From: CAZZCN01 sp964652975
GTDB lineage: Bacteria > Bacillota > Clostridia > Saccharofermentanales > UBA5734
Length of the DNA stretch: 21,533 bases
Assembly: GCA_964652975.1 (NCBI GenBank)
Contig: CAZZCN010000054.1
Coordinates: 1-21,533 of the forward strand
Direction of reading: 5' to 3'
The position numbers and the translations under genes are program-made. Positions 1 through 6,919 of this stretch are shown here, piece after piece; position 1 is the first letter of the stretch; every line of letters starts with the position of its first letter. The notes beneath the pieces are model-generated. The model worked only from the letters and a program-made list of their open reading frames with translations. It ran no database searches and had not been told where the DNA came from.

Positions 1-182
1 CGAAATCAGACGTGCTGCTATTTGCCCTTGAAGGTCTTGACTGGTTCTGCGTCAGACCATCCGGTACCGAACCCAAGATCAAAATTTATTTTGGCATCTA
101 CGGCATGGACAAGGCAAAATGCGAAGCCAGACTGGAAGAAGTATCAAGCAAAGTTATAGGGTATATAAAATCTCTCCTTTAA
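1..182 (+). CDS. Phosphoglucomutase/phosphomannomutase family, C-terminal end (partial)
   Basis: Only the last 59 codons are present, read in the frame that begins at base 3 and ends with TAA at 180-182. The segment carries RPSGTEPKIKIYF, the phosphate-binding loop of the C-terminal domain of alpha-D-phosphohexomutases, followed by the usual closing helix. Members interconvert hexose 1- and 6-phosphates. That suits a window that also carries glgB and glgC, because glucose 1-phosphate is the entry point to glycogen. The substrate cannot be decided from this domain alone: glucose, mannose and glucosamine enzymes share the loop. The dnaE start lies 22 bases downstream with no visible terminator, so the two genes are probably co-transcribed. 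Confidence 0.88.
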   Translation, partial: KSDVLLFALEGLDWFCVRPSGTEPKIKIYFGIYGMDKAKCEARLEEVSSKVIGYIKSLL

Positions 183-204
183 AAAGAAACGCGGAGTTTA
201 CATA

Positions 205-3200
205 ATGGATTTCGTTCATCTACACCTCCACACCGAATACAGTCTCCTCGACGGTGCAATAAGAATCAAAACCCTTCCCAAAGCTATTAAAGAGATGGGG
301 ATGACTTCGTGCGCCATCACTGATCACGGCTCGATGTTCGGCGTTATTGATTTTTACAACGCGTGCAAAAAAGAAGGCATAAAGCCAATTTTAGGCTGCG
401 AAGTTTATGTTGCCGCAAGAGGCAGACATGACAAGGAAGTCAATCTGGACAAGGACTCCTACCATATGATTTTGCTGGCAAAAGACGAAACCGGCTTCAA
501 AAACCTTATCAAACTTGTTTCAATCGGATACGTTGAAGGTTTTTACTACAAGCCTCGAATTGATATTGAAATACTTAAGGAGCACAGTGATGGCATTATC
601 GCTTTGAGTGCATGTCTTGCAGGTGAAATTCCAAGATGCATAATGCAGCATGAGACTGCAAAGGCGAGGGAAAAGGCTGTTTTTTTCGACGAACTGTTCG
701 GCAGAGGTAATTTTTACCTTGAGCTCCAAGAGAACAAAATCCATGAACAGAACATTGTCAATGCAGCTTTGATAAATATCTCCAATACTACCGGAATACC
801 TCTGGTTGCGACCAATGACTGCCATTATCTGAAGAGCACCGACGCGAAGGCGCATGAGATTTTGCTTTGCATGCAAACAGGCAAACGTATGAGCGATCCT
901 GACAGGATGCGCATGATGTCCGAGGAGTTTTATGTAAAATCCCCACAGGAAATGTCGGATAATTTTAAAAATATCAAAAGTGCAATTGAAAATACGGTAA
1001 AAATAGCTGATATGTGCAATCTCGAACTGGATTTTACGCAGACACATCTTCCGGATTTCGACATACCTGAAGGGTATGCTTCGCACGATGAATATTTGAG
1101 ATTCCTGGCTTTCAACGGGCTTGCCAAAAGGCTGGCAATATCTTCATGTGCAGACACGAAAGTATACGAAGAACGCCTTTCACACGAGCTTAATGTGATA
1201 TCCAGCATGAAATTCACAGATTACTTTCTTATAGTATGGGATTTTATCGATTACGCCAGAAAAAACGGAATAATGGTAGGACCGGGAAGGGGATCGGGTG
1301 CCGGTTCACTGGCTGCTTATTCACTGGCTATTACAGATATTGATCCGCTTAGATATGATTTGATTTTTGAAAGATTCCTCAATAGCGACAGGGTTAGCAT
1401 GCCCGACTTTGATATAGATTTCTGCTATGAGAGAAGGTCTGAAGTCATAGATTATGTTACCAATAAATACGGCAAGGACAGGGTGGCGCAGGTTATAACA
1501 TTCGGAACACTAGCGGCGAAAGCTTGTGTGAGAGATGTTGCAAGAGCACTTGACATGCCTTATTCGGAGGCTGACAAGCTGGCCAAGATGATACCTTTTG
1601 CAACTGACATGACACTCGAAAAAGCCATGAAAAATTCTTCGGATCTGAAATTTGAATATGACAACAATCCAAGCGCCAAGGAAGTGCTTGATACGGCACT
1701 TCTTTTCGAAGGAATGCCAAGACATTCATCAACTCATGCAGCCGGAGTTATTATATCAGGCCGACCGCTTACGGATATTGCGCCTCTATCAAGAAATGAC
1801 GAGTCAATTGTTGTCCAGTACGCAAAGGGGAATATTGAACTTGTTGGTCTTTTGAAATTTGACTTTTTGGGACTTAGAACACTAACCGTAATGAGAGACA
1901 CTGCGGAAATGGTGTTGGACAATTATGGTGTAACTATTAATTTTGACGAACTTTCAATGGATGAACCACAGATATATAAAATGATAAGCGATGGAAGGAC
2001 AGAAGGTGTTTTTCAACTTGAAAGTCCTGGTATGACAAGCTTTATGACTGATCTCAAGCCGGAAAACATTGAAGACATCATCGCCGGAATCTCGCTTTTC
2101 AGACCGGGTCCGATGGAGCAGATACCCAAATATGTCGCATCTAAACACGACAGAAGTAAAATAACATATAAGCACCCTCTTTTAGAGCCAATACTGGATC
2201 TCACATACGGATGCATAGTCTACCAGGAACAGGTCATGCGCATAGTCAGAGACCTCGCGGGATTTTCGATGGGGCAGTCTGACAACGTAAGACGGGCGAT
2301 GTCGAAGAAAAAGCCCGAAGAGCTTGCAAAATTCCGGACGCTTTTTGTTGACGGCGGAATCGACGAAAAAGGCAGAACAGTTGACGGAGCAATAAACCGC
2401 GGAGTTCCAAGGGAGATTGCAGAATCGATTTATGAAGAGGTTATGGCATTCGGCGGATATGCTTTTAACAAATCTCATGCTGCTGCATACGCTGTCATCG
2501 GCTATTATACCGGTTGGCTTAAATACCATTACCCGACCGAATTCATGGCGGCAATGCTCAACAGCTTCATGGGCAATCTTGACCAGGCGGCCAGATATAT
2601 CAACACTTGCAAGAAGATGGGAATCAAGGTGTTGCCACCGGATATAAACTTCAGCAGCAACAAATTCAAGACCGAGGACGGCAAGATCCGCTTTGCCCTG
2701 TCTGCTGTCAAAAACGTGGGCGACGCAGCAATCTGTAACCTGATAAAAGAAAGGGACAAAAACGGAAAGTTCGAATCATTCATGTCTTTTCTCGAGCGAA
2801 TGAGCGACTACGACCTTAACAAGAAAATGATTGAAAGCCTTATCAAGGCTTCAGCTTTTGATTCTTTCAACGAAAAACGCTCCAACCTGATGTACCAGTA
2901 CGAACCGTATCTCAATCAACTGGCCCGTATCAAGAAATCCAAAATGGACGGCCAGCTTTCCCTTTTTGACAGCGGGTCGGGCAACCAGGTGCCAAGTGCT
3001 GAAATTTTTGATGACAACAACTTACCGGAATACGAGAAATCCGAGCTTCTGGCAATGGAAAAGGAAGTCCTGGGTCTTTATGTCACTGGTCACCCCTTGA
3101 ACGAATTCATGGATATCATAGATGGCAGAACCAATTGTGACAGCACAGCGTTCAATACACCTCCTGCGGATGAAGAAAGCGATGCTGTGCAGGAGCGGAA

Positions 3201-3957
3201 AGTATGCGACAACCAAAGGGTTACGATGGCGGGAATGTGCATTGCCAAAAAGGACAAGACAACAAAAAACAACGAAATGATGTGTTTTTTGACAATCGAG
3301 GACTTGGAAGGACAGTTTGAATGCATAGTTTTTGCCAAGACCTACAAGCAATACGCGTCAATACTTGGCATAGGAAAGGTTTTGTTTGTCCGCGGACGAA
3401 TCAGTGTAAGGGAAGAGGAACGTCCGACACTTATAGCAGAGGGCTTTTCGCTAATAACCGGGGACGGTAACGACCTTAAGAATTTTCCTGTGTTATATGA
3501 TAGAAAATGCAGTTCCCCTGACGATAAAGACTGTGTTGTAAAAAAGACGGACCTGACCGACTATTTCTGTGGAATATCCCCGTCTAATAATGATGAAGAC
3601 CTAGGCGATATATCGGATTACAGCCGCGAGATTATAATAGAAAAAAACAGTGCAAATGCGGTTATTGATGAAGTAATCACTATTCAATCAAAACCAGAAA
3701 CCGAGGTATCGGAACTTGCAATCTCTTTGCCCGATAAAACCCTTGTAATCAACTTTAACGGACAGAAAACCGACAATGAATATGACCGTCTGCTGGCAAT
3801 GCTGGAATTTTTCTCGGGAGAATTTCCGGTGAAAATAATTTTCAATCAGACAAAAGAAGAAATCAAGCTGCCAAACAAGTACTGGATAACCTTCAATAAT
3901 GATACAATCCTGGCGATTACCAGGAGATATGGAATTGATAGTATTAAACTGGAATAA
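205..3957 (+). CDS. dnaE: DNA polymerase III alpha subunit DnaE
   Basis: Replicative C-family DNA polymerase, 1250 residues, somewhat longer than most DnaE proteins. The N-terminal PHP domain begins HLHLHTEYSLLDG (from residue 5) and keeps TDHG at 39-42 plus later D-x-H and Cys/His motifs, so its metal site looks intact, unlike E. coli DnaE where it is degenerate. The polymerase active site is visible as PDFDIDF (400-406, Asp401 and Asp403) and KFDFLGLR (third Asp at 553). The helix-hairpin-helix region follows, then an OB-fold at about 1006-1050. Residues about 1088-1172 form a polar Asp/Lys/Ser-rich stretch, not recognisable as a standard domain, before a short beta-rich tail. The ribosome site is weak (GCGGAG). 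The gene follows the phosphohexomutase gene by 22 bases, and pfkA, its common Firmicute neighbour, lies beyond the inserted cassette. Confidence 0.97.
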   Translation: MDFVHLHLHTEYSLLDGAIRIKTLPKAIKEMGMTSCAITDHGSMFGVIDFYNACKKEGIKPILGCEVYVAARGRHDKEVNLDKDSYHMILLAKDETGFKNLIKLVSIGYVEGFYYKPRIDIEILKEHSDGIIALSACLAGEIPRCIMQHETAKAREKAVFFDELFGRGNFYLELQENKIHEQNIVNAALINISNTTGIPLVATNDCHYLKSTDAKAHEILLCMQTGKRMSDPDRMRMMSEEFYVKSPQEMSDNFKNIKSAIENTVKIADMCNLELDFTQTHLPDFDIPEGYASHDEYLRFLAFNGLAKRLAISSCADTKVYEERLSHELNVISSMKFTDYFLIVWDFIDYARKNGIMVGPGRGSGAGSLAAYSLAITDIDPLRYDLIFERFLNSDRVSMPDFDIDFCYERRSEVIDYVTNKYGKDRVAQVITFGTLAAKACVRDVARALDMPYSEADKLAKMIPFATDMTLEKAMKNSSDLKFEYDNNPSAKEVLDTALLFEGMPRHSSTHAAGVIISGRPLTDIAPLSRNDESIVVQYAKGNIELVGLLKFDFLGLRTLTVMRDTAEMVLDNYGVTINFDELSMDEPQIYKMISDGRTEGVFQLESPGMTSFMTDLKPENIEDIIAGISLFRPGPMEQIPKYVASKHDRSKITYKHPLLEPILDLTYGCIVYQEQVMRIVRDLAGFSMGQSDNVRRAMSKKKPEELAKFRTLFVDGGIDEKGRTVDGAINRGVPREIAESIYEEVMAFGGYAFNKSHAAAYAVIGYYTGWLKYHYPTEFMAAMLNSFMGNLDQAARYINTCKKMGIKVLPPDINFSSNKFKTEDGKIRFALSAVKNVGDAAICNLIKERDKNGKFESFMSFLERMSDYDLNKKMIESLIKASAFDSFNEKRSNLMYQYEPYLNQLARIKKSKMDGQLSLFDSGSGNQVPSAEIFDDNNLPEYEKSELLAMEKEVLGLYVTGHPLNEFMDIIDGRTNCDSTAFNTPPADEESDAVQERKVCDNQRVTMAGMCIAKKDKTTKNNEMMCFLTIEDLEGQFECIVFAKTYKQYASILGIGKVLFVRGRISVREEERPTLIAEGFSLITGDGNDLKNFPVLYDRKCSSPDDKDCVVKKTDLTDYFCGISPSNNDEDLGDISDYSREIIIEKNSANAVIDEVITIQSKPETEVSELAISLPDKTLVINFNGQKTDNEYDRLLAMLEFFSGEFPVKIIFNQTKEEIKLPNKYWITFNNDTILAITRRYGIDSIKLE

Positions 3958-3975
3958 AAAGTAAAATAGCATTAG

Positions 3976-4029
3976 AATAATTACTGTAAACTGTAAAAAG
4001 AAAAACAAAAATTGTAAAAAGTAATTATT
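3976..4029. repeat. 10-bp perfect inverted repeat with internal TGTAAA repeats (putative operator)
   Basis: AATAATTACT at 3976-3985 is the exact reverse complement of AGTAATTATT at 4020-4029. The 34 bases between hold TGTAAA at 3985-3990 and TGTAAAAAG at 3992-4000, and a second TGTAAAAAG at 4013-4021. The right arm sits inside the spacer of the promoter at 4012-4040, so a protein bound there would block transcription. The loop is too long, and no T-run follows, for an ordinary terminator of dnaE. Its use as an operator is an inference. Confidence 0.5.
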
Positions 4030-4040
4030 GCATCTATAAT
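4012..4040 (+). promoter_or_regulatory. Sigma-A-type promoter of the DUF3990 cassette
   Basis: TTGTAA (4012-4017) and a perfect TATAAT (4035-4040) are separated by 17 bases. The predicted transcript would start near 4047 and leave only about 15 bases before the ATG at 4062, with the purine-rich ribosome site GTGAGGGAGAG between. The cassette therefore has its own promoter, independent of dnaE. Confidence 0.7.
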
Positions 4041-4061
4041 TAGGGTGAGGGAGAGCATATA

Positions 4062-4559
4062 ATGATTTTGTACCATGGGAGCGACTGCATAGTTGATGAA
4101 CCGAAAATATTGGAGAACGACAGATTTCTTGATTTTGGTGTTGGATTTTATACGACAAAAAATAAAGAACAAGCTATGCGTTGGGCTGACAAAGTAAGCG
4201 TCAGAAGAAAATCCAATAATCAATTTATCAGTATTTATGATTTTGATTTTGACAAGGCAAGAAATGAAATTAAAATCATAGAATTCGCCGATGCAAATGA
4301 AGAGTGGCTTAATTTTGTGTGTGGATGCAGGGTTGGAAAAATCTTGATAGATTATGATATTGTCATAGGTCCTGTCGCAGATGATACAATTTATACGACG
4401 GTTTCCTTATATGAAAATGGGCTTCTTGATAAGGATGAAACTATTAAACGCCTCAAAGTTGAAGCCCTGTATAATCAGGTTTTGTTTCACAATAAGCGCG
4501 CATTAGAATTTCTCTCATTTAAGGAATACGCGAAGTTGGGAGATGGTGCATATGGATAA
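4062..4559 (+). CDS. DUF3990 family protein (ADP-ribosyltransferase-like fold)
   Basis: 165 residues. The start YHGS, the segment DFGVGFYTTKNKEQA and the late QVLFH..ALEFL motif are what I remember of the DUF3990 family, which Pfam places near ADP-ribosyltransferases. By analogy with PARP/Tpt1-type enzymes (H-G-T/S in strand 1, G-x-G-x-Y in strand 2), the NAD-binding residues would be His5 and Tyr30, with Gln139 in the place of the third catalytic position; this mapping is my inference. No signal peptide or membrane segment is seen, so it should act in the cytoplasm. It is the first gene of a three-gene unit ending with a DUF3791 gene, a pairing common in gut Clostridia that resembles toxin-antitoxin organisation. 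Target and activity are unknown. Confidence 0.8.
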   Translation: MILYHGSDCIVDEPKILENDRFLDFGVGFYTTKNKEQAMRWADKVSVRRKSNNQFISIYDFDFDKARNEIKIIEFADANEEWLNFVCGCRVGKILIDYDIVIGPVADDTIYTTVSLYENGLLDKDETIKRLKVEALYNQVLFHNKRALEFLSFKEYAKLGDGAYG

Positions 4560-4788
4560 AAATGTTTTTGATGCAATATTACCAATAATCACCGCAAGTC
4601 TTACAGATAAAATCATGACTCATTATAAACTGACAGAGGACAATGCACTAATGGATTTATATGAGACCGAGTTATATGCAGCTCTTGAAAATGAGGCGAC
4701 AAAGGTTTGGCAATACTCAGTAGAAAAGTTGTTTGACCTTTACAAGAACGAAAAACAAAACGGCAGCCTTGAGTTGCCAGAATATTGA
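4552..4788 (+). CDS. Small conserved unknown protein in DUF3990/DUF3791 cassette
   Basis: 78 residues from the ATG at 4552, chosen because GGGAGA at 4538-4543 is correctly spaced for it; an in-frame ATG at 4543 overlaps that site. The gene overlaps the stop of the DUF3990 gene by 8 bases, so the two are probably translationally coupled. The protein is acidic and predicted helical, with no membrane segment, no cysteine and no catalytic motif. The central pattern (Tyr-Thr/Glu-rich helix, then ATKVWQYS and LFDLYKNE) reminds me of short uncharacterised Firmicute proteins found in the same loci, but I cannot name a family. It could be an antitoxin, a chaperone or a partner subunit; only the gene order supports a link with the neighbours. 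Confidence 0.75.
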   Translation: MDKNVFDAILPIITASLTDKIMTHYKLTEDNALMDLYETELYAALENEATKVWQYSVEKLFDLYKNEKQNGSLELPEY

Positions 4789-4801
4789 GAAGGGATGCAT
4801 A

Positions 4802-5002
4802 ATGAGCGAAACGTTAAAATTTAAGACCTACTGCCTTGAAAGCTACAAACAAGCGCACAAAATCACTGGCAAGCAAACGGTTGAGCTTTTTAGGGAATAT
4901 GGTGTACTTAATTACATCGACTCCTTCTTTGATATATTACACTCCACAGGGCAACGATATATCGTTGAGGATATTGACTTGTTTATAAAAGCCAGGCAGT
5001 GA
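4802..5002 (+). CDS. DUF3791 family small protein
   Basis: 66 residues, starting at the ATG at 4802 behind a well-placed GAAGGG ribosome site, 13 bases after the stop of the preceding gene. The sequence follows the pattern I associate with DUF3791: an N-terminal helix with YCLESYKQAH, then ITGKQTVELFREYGVLNYI, a second helix FFDILHSTGQRYIVEDID and a short end. It is a small soluble helical protein. DUF3791 genes commonly sit beside DUF3990 genes, which suggests that it neutralises, assists or is a partner of the ADP-ribosyltransferase-like protein. No experimental role is known to me. Confidence 0.82.
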   Translation: MSETLKFKTYCLESYKQAHKITGKQTVELFREYGVLNYIDSFFDILHSTGQRYIVEDIDLFIKARQ

Positions 5003-5118
5003 AAATCAATAAGCATTTAAATACAAGAAAAATAAATTTTGAAATTAGAAATGAAACTAATCACATCATTAAAAACAATGAAGTTTAATAACGGTCTATA
5101 ACGAGGGGGATTTTTAAA

Positions 5119-6102
5119 ATGGCAGAATCAAAAAAGGTATTTAGAAATATTGGTGTTTTGACAAGCGGTGGAGATGCGCCGGGAATGAATGCGGCTATTA
5201 GAGCTGTTGTCAGAGCAGGTTCATACTACGGGTTCAAAATGTACGGAATCCGCAAAGGATATCAAGGTCTTATCAAGGGTGAAATAGATGATCTGGACAA
5301 CCGTTCAGTCTCAGAGAAACTCCAGCGTGGTGGTACCTTTCTGCAGACAGCGAGAAGTCCTGTTTTTGCAACCGAGGAAGGCGTTAAACAAGGGCTTGCA
5401 ATGGCCAAGGTGTTCAACCTCGATGCAATTATTGTTATCGGCGGAGATGGGTCGTTTCGTGGAGCAAGAGAACTGGCAAGAATGGGTATGCCCGTAATTG
5501 GGATTCCCGGTACCATAGATAATGATATTGCATGCTCGGACTATACAATCGGCTACGATACAGCTATGAATACAGCAATGGAGGCAATTGACAAGCTTCG
5601 CGACACTGCCTCCTCACATGAAAGATGCAGTATAATCGAGGTAATGGGAAGACGAGCGGGCTACATAGCACTTAACGTTGGAATCTCATGCGGTGCTGAA
5701 GTCATTATTATTCCAGAGATACCTCACACAATAGAACACGATATAATCAAGCCATTGCTTGAAGCAAGAAACCGCGGCAAGACACATTATATTGTAATCA
5801 TTTCCGAAGGTCTCGGTGACTCGGTAGAACTTGCTCATACGATAGAAACAATGACCGGAATCGAATCGCGTACAACAATTCTCGGACACCTGCAGAGAGG
5901 CGGAAGTCCAAGCGCCCGCGACCGCCAGATGGCCAGTTATATGGGCATTCAGGCAATCGAGTGCATAAGAGACGAAAGAGTAAACAGAATTATTTGCTAT
6001 AAGTCAGGTTGTATAAATGACATCGACATCGAGGAAGCATTGAAAGCTGAGAAGACAATCGAAAAATCTGAACTTGACAGGGCTTTGATACTTTCGATTT
6101 AG
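5119..6102 (+). CDS. pfkA: ATP-dependent 6-phosphofructokinase
   Basis: 327 residues, the normal length for the bacterial homotetramer. It phosphorylates fructose 6-phosphate to the 1,6-bisphosphate, the committed step of glycolysis. Visible motifs: SGGDAPGMNA (16-25), GGDGS (108-112), PGTIDND (130-136, catalytic base Asp134), the MGRRAGY helix and GHLQRGG (256-262, substrate His and Arg). Gly at the fourth position of GGDGS and Gly131 in PGTIDND mark the ATP-using rather than the pyrophosphate-using type. A strong GAGGGGG ribosome site precedes the ATG. The 116 bases before the gene are A/T-rich with no convincing promoter pair, so it may depend on read-through from the cassette or dnaE. dnaE and pfkA are usually close together in Firmicutes; here the cassette separates them. 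Confidence 0.97.
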   Translation: MAESKKVFRNIGVLTSGGDAPGMNAAIRAVVRAGSYYGFKMYGIRKGYQGLIKGEIDDLDNRSVSEKLQRGGTFLQTARSPVFATEEGVKQGLAMAKVFNLDAIIVIGGDGSFRGARELARMGMPVIGIPGTIDNDIACSDYTIGYDTAMNTAMEAIDKLRDTASSHERCSIIEVMGRRAGYIALNVGISCGAEVIIIPEIPHTIEHDIIKPLLEARNRGKTHYIVIISEGLGDSVELAHTIETMTGIESRTTILGHLQRGGSPSARDRQMASYMGIQAIECIRDERVNRIICYKSGCINDIDIEEALKAEKTIEKSELDRALILSI

Positions 6103-6116
6103 TTTCTTGATTTTTA

Positions 6117-6145
6117 TTGAGAATATTTATCTTTATTGTTATAAT
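6117..6145 (+). promoter_or_regulatory. Strong sigma-A-type promoter immediately before the phosphatidyltransferase start
   Basis: TTGAGA (6117-6122) and a perfect TATAAT (6140-6145) are separated by 17 bases. A start 7 bases after the -10 box falls at about 6152, directly before the ATG at 6153. No ribosome site precedes that ATG, so the transcript is predicted to be leaderless. The TTG of the -35 box could formally be read as a start codon, but it also lacks a ribosome site. Confidence 0.7.
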
Positions 6146-6152
6146 TAGCAAC

Positions 6153-6782
6153 ATGAAAGTTACAGTGCCAAATATTATTACATCAATACGCTTTGCGGCT
6201 ATCCCTTTCATGGCGTATTACATTTATGCGAGTGCGCATTACAGCGAAAAATACAATTTAGTCGCCTTTATTTTATTTGTCTCGATATGGGCCACAGATA
6301 TTGTGGACGGCTACATTGCAAGGAATTTCAATCAGATAAGCGAGTTCGGCAAGTTGTTCGATCCATTTGTAGACAAGCTTTTTCAGTTTGTTACAGCTCT
6401 TATGATGGCTGTTGTAGGGAAGATTCCTGTGTGGGTTCCTGTTATCATATTCATAAAAGATTTGCTGATGATAATCGGCGGGGCAGTGTTACTTAAGAAG
6501 TATCGTCTGGTTGTTTACTCCAAATGGTATGGCAAGCTGGCTACGATAATATTCGTTATCTCATTTTGCTTCCTGTTTTTCGTTCCGGAAGACCTTGTCA
6601 GCATGACAGGATATCTTTTCATATTGCCTATAGCACTGTCACTTTTCGCTTATGTCAAATATTTTTTTGACAACCTTGTTCCAGTCATTTACAAAAAGAG
6701 CAAGAGATACTTGAATATTGAATCCACTAAGAGAAAAAAGAAGATATTTAGCAAAAAAAAAATTGAAACCAGTCAAAACTAG
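6153..6782 (+). CDS. pgsA: CDP-alcohol phosphatidyltransferase (PgsA-like)
   Basis: 209-residue integral membrane enzyme of phospholipid synthesis, transferring a phosphatidyl group from CDP-diacylglycerol to an alcohol. The family signature D-x2-D-G-x2-A-R-x8-G-x3-D-x3-D is perfect: Asp49, Asp52, Gly53, Ala56, Arg57, Gly66, Asp70 and Asp74, after an N-terminal hydrophobic helix; further membrane helices follow. The Lys-rich C-terminal tail (last 25 or so residues) probably lies in the cytoplasm. Phosphatidylglycerophosphate synthase is the commonest Firmicute member, but cardiolipin or phosphatidylserine synthases share the signature, so the acceptor is not proven. The ATG at 6153 fits the family start (VPNIITSIRF); a TTG at 6117 would add 12 hydrophobic residues but coincides with a -35 box. 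Confidence 0.88.
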   Translation: MKVTVPNIITSIRFAAIPFMAYYIYASAHYSEKYNLVAFILFVSIWATDIVDGYIARNFNQISEFGKLFDPFVDKLFQFVTALMMAVVGKIPVWVPVIIFIKDLLMIIGGAVLLKKYRLVVYSKWYGKLATIIFVISFCFLFFVPEDLVSMTGYLFILPIALSLFAYVKYFFDNLVPVIYKKSKRYLNIESTKRKKKIFSKKKIETSQN

Positions 6783-6797
6783 CAATAATTGGATTTG

Positions 6798-6900
6798 AAC
6801 AAGCAACAATATTTCAAAGGATATCGAGCATATATTTTAATACTAATATATAGACATAACACAAATTATAAATTCGAATGTTGTTCTTTAACAAGCAACA
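6798..6900 (+). repeat. Two 11-bp direct repeats and a small hairpin upstream of mutS2
   Basis: AACAAGCAACA occurs at 6798-6808 and again at 6890-6900; both copies are followed by a T-rich TTTC. The second copy also forms an inverted repeat with AATGTTG at 6877-6883 (CAACATT at 6896-6902), placing a 7-bp hairpin just upstream of the mutS2 ribosome site. The rest of 6783-6919 is A/T-rich with no convincing promoter pair. Confidence 0.4.
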
Positions 6901-6919
6901 TTTCTAAAAAGGAAAAAAT

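Noticed and set aside
520..1086. 188-residue minus-strand reading frame inside dnaE
   Set aside because: Entirely antisense to the conserved PHP domain and without a recognisable family.
3688..4158. 156-residue minus-strand reading frame across the dnaE end and cassette promoter
   Set aside because: It crosses a strong plus-strand promoter and two well-supported genes, and shows no protein motif; it is a by-product of A/T-rich sequence.
6117..6152. TTG start giving 12 extra residues on the phosphatidyltransferase
   Set aside because: The TTG is the start of a -35 box, no ribosome site precedes it, and family members begin near the ATG at 6153.
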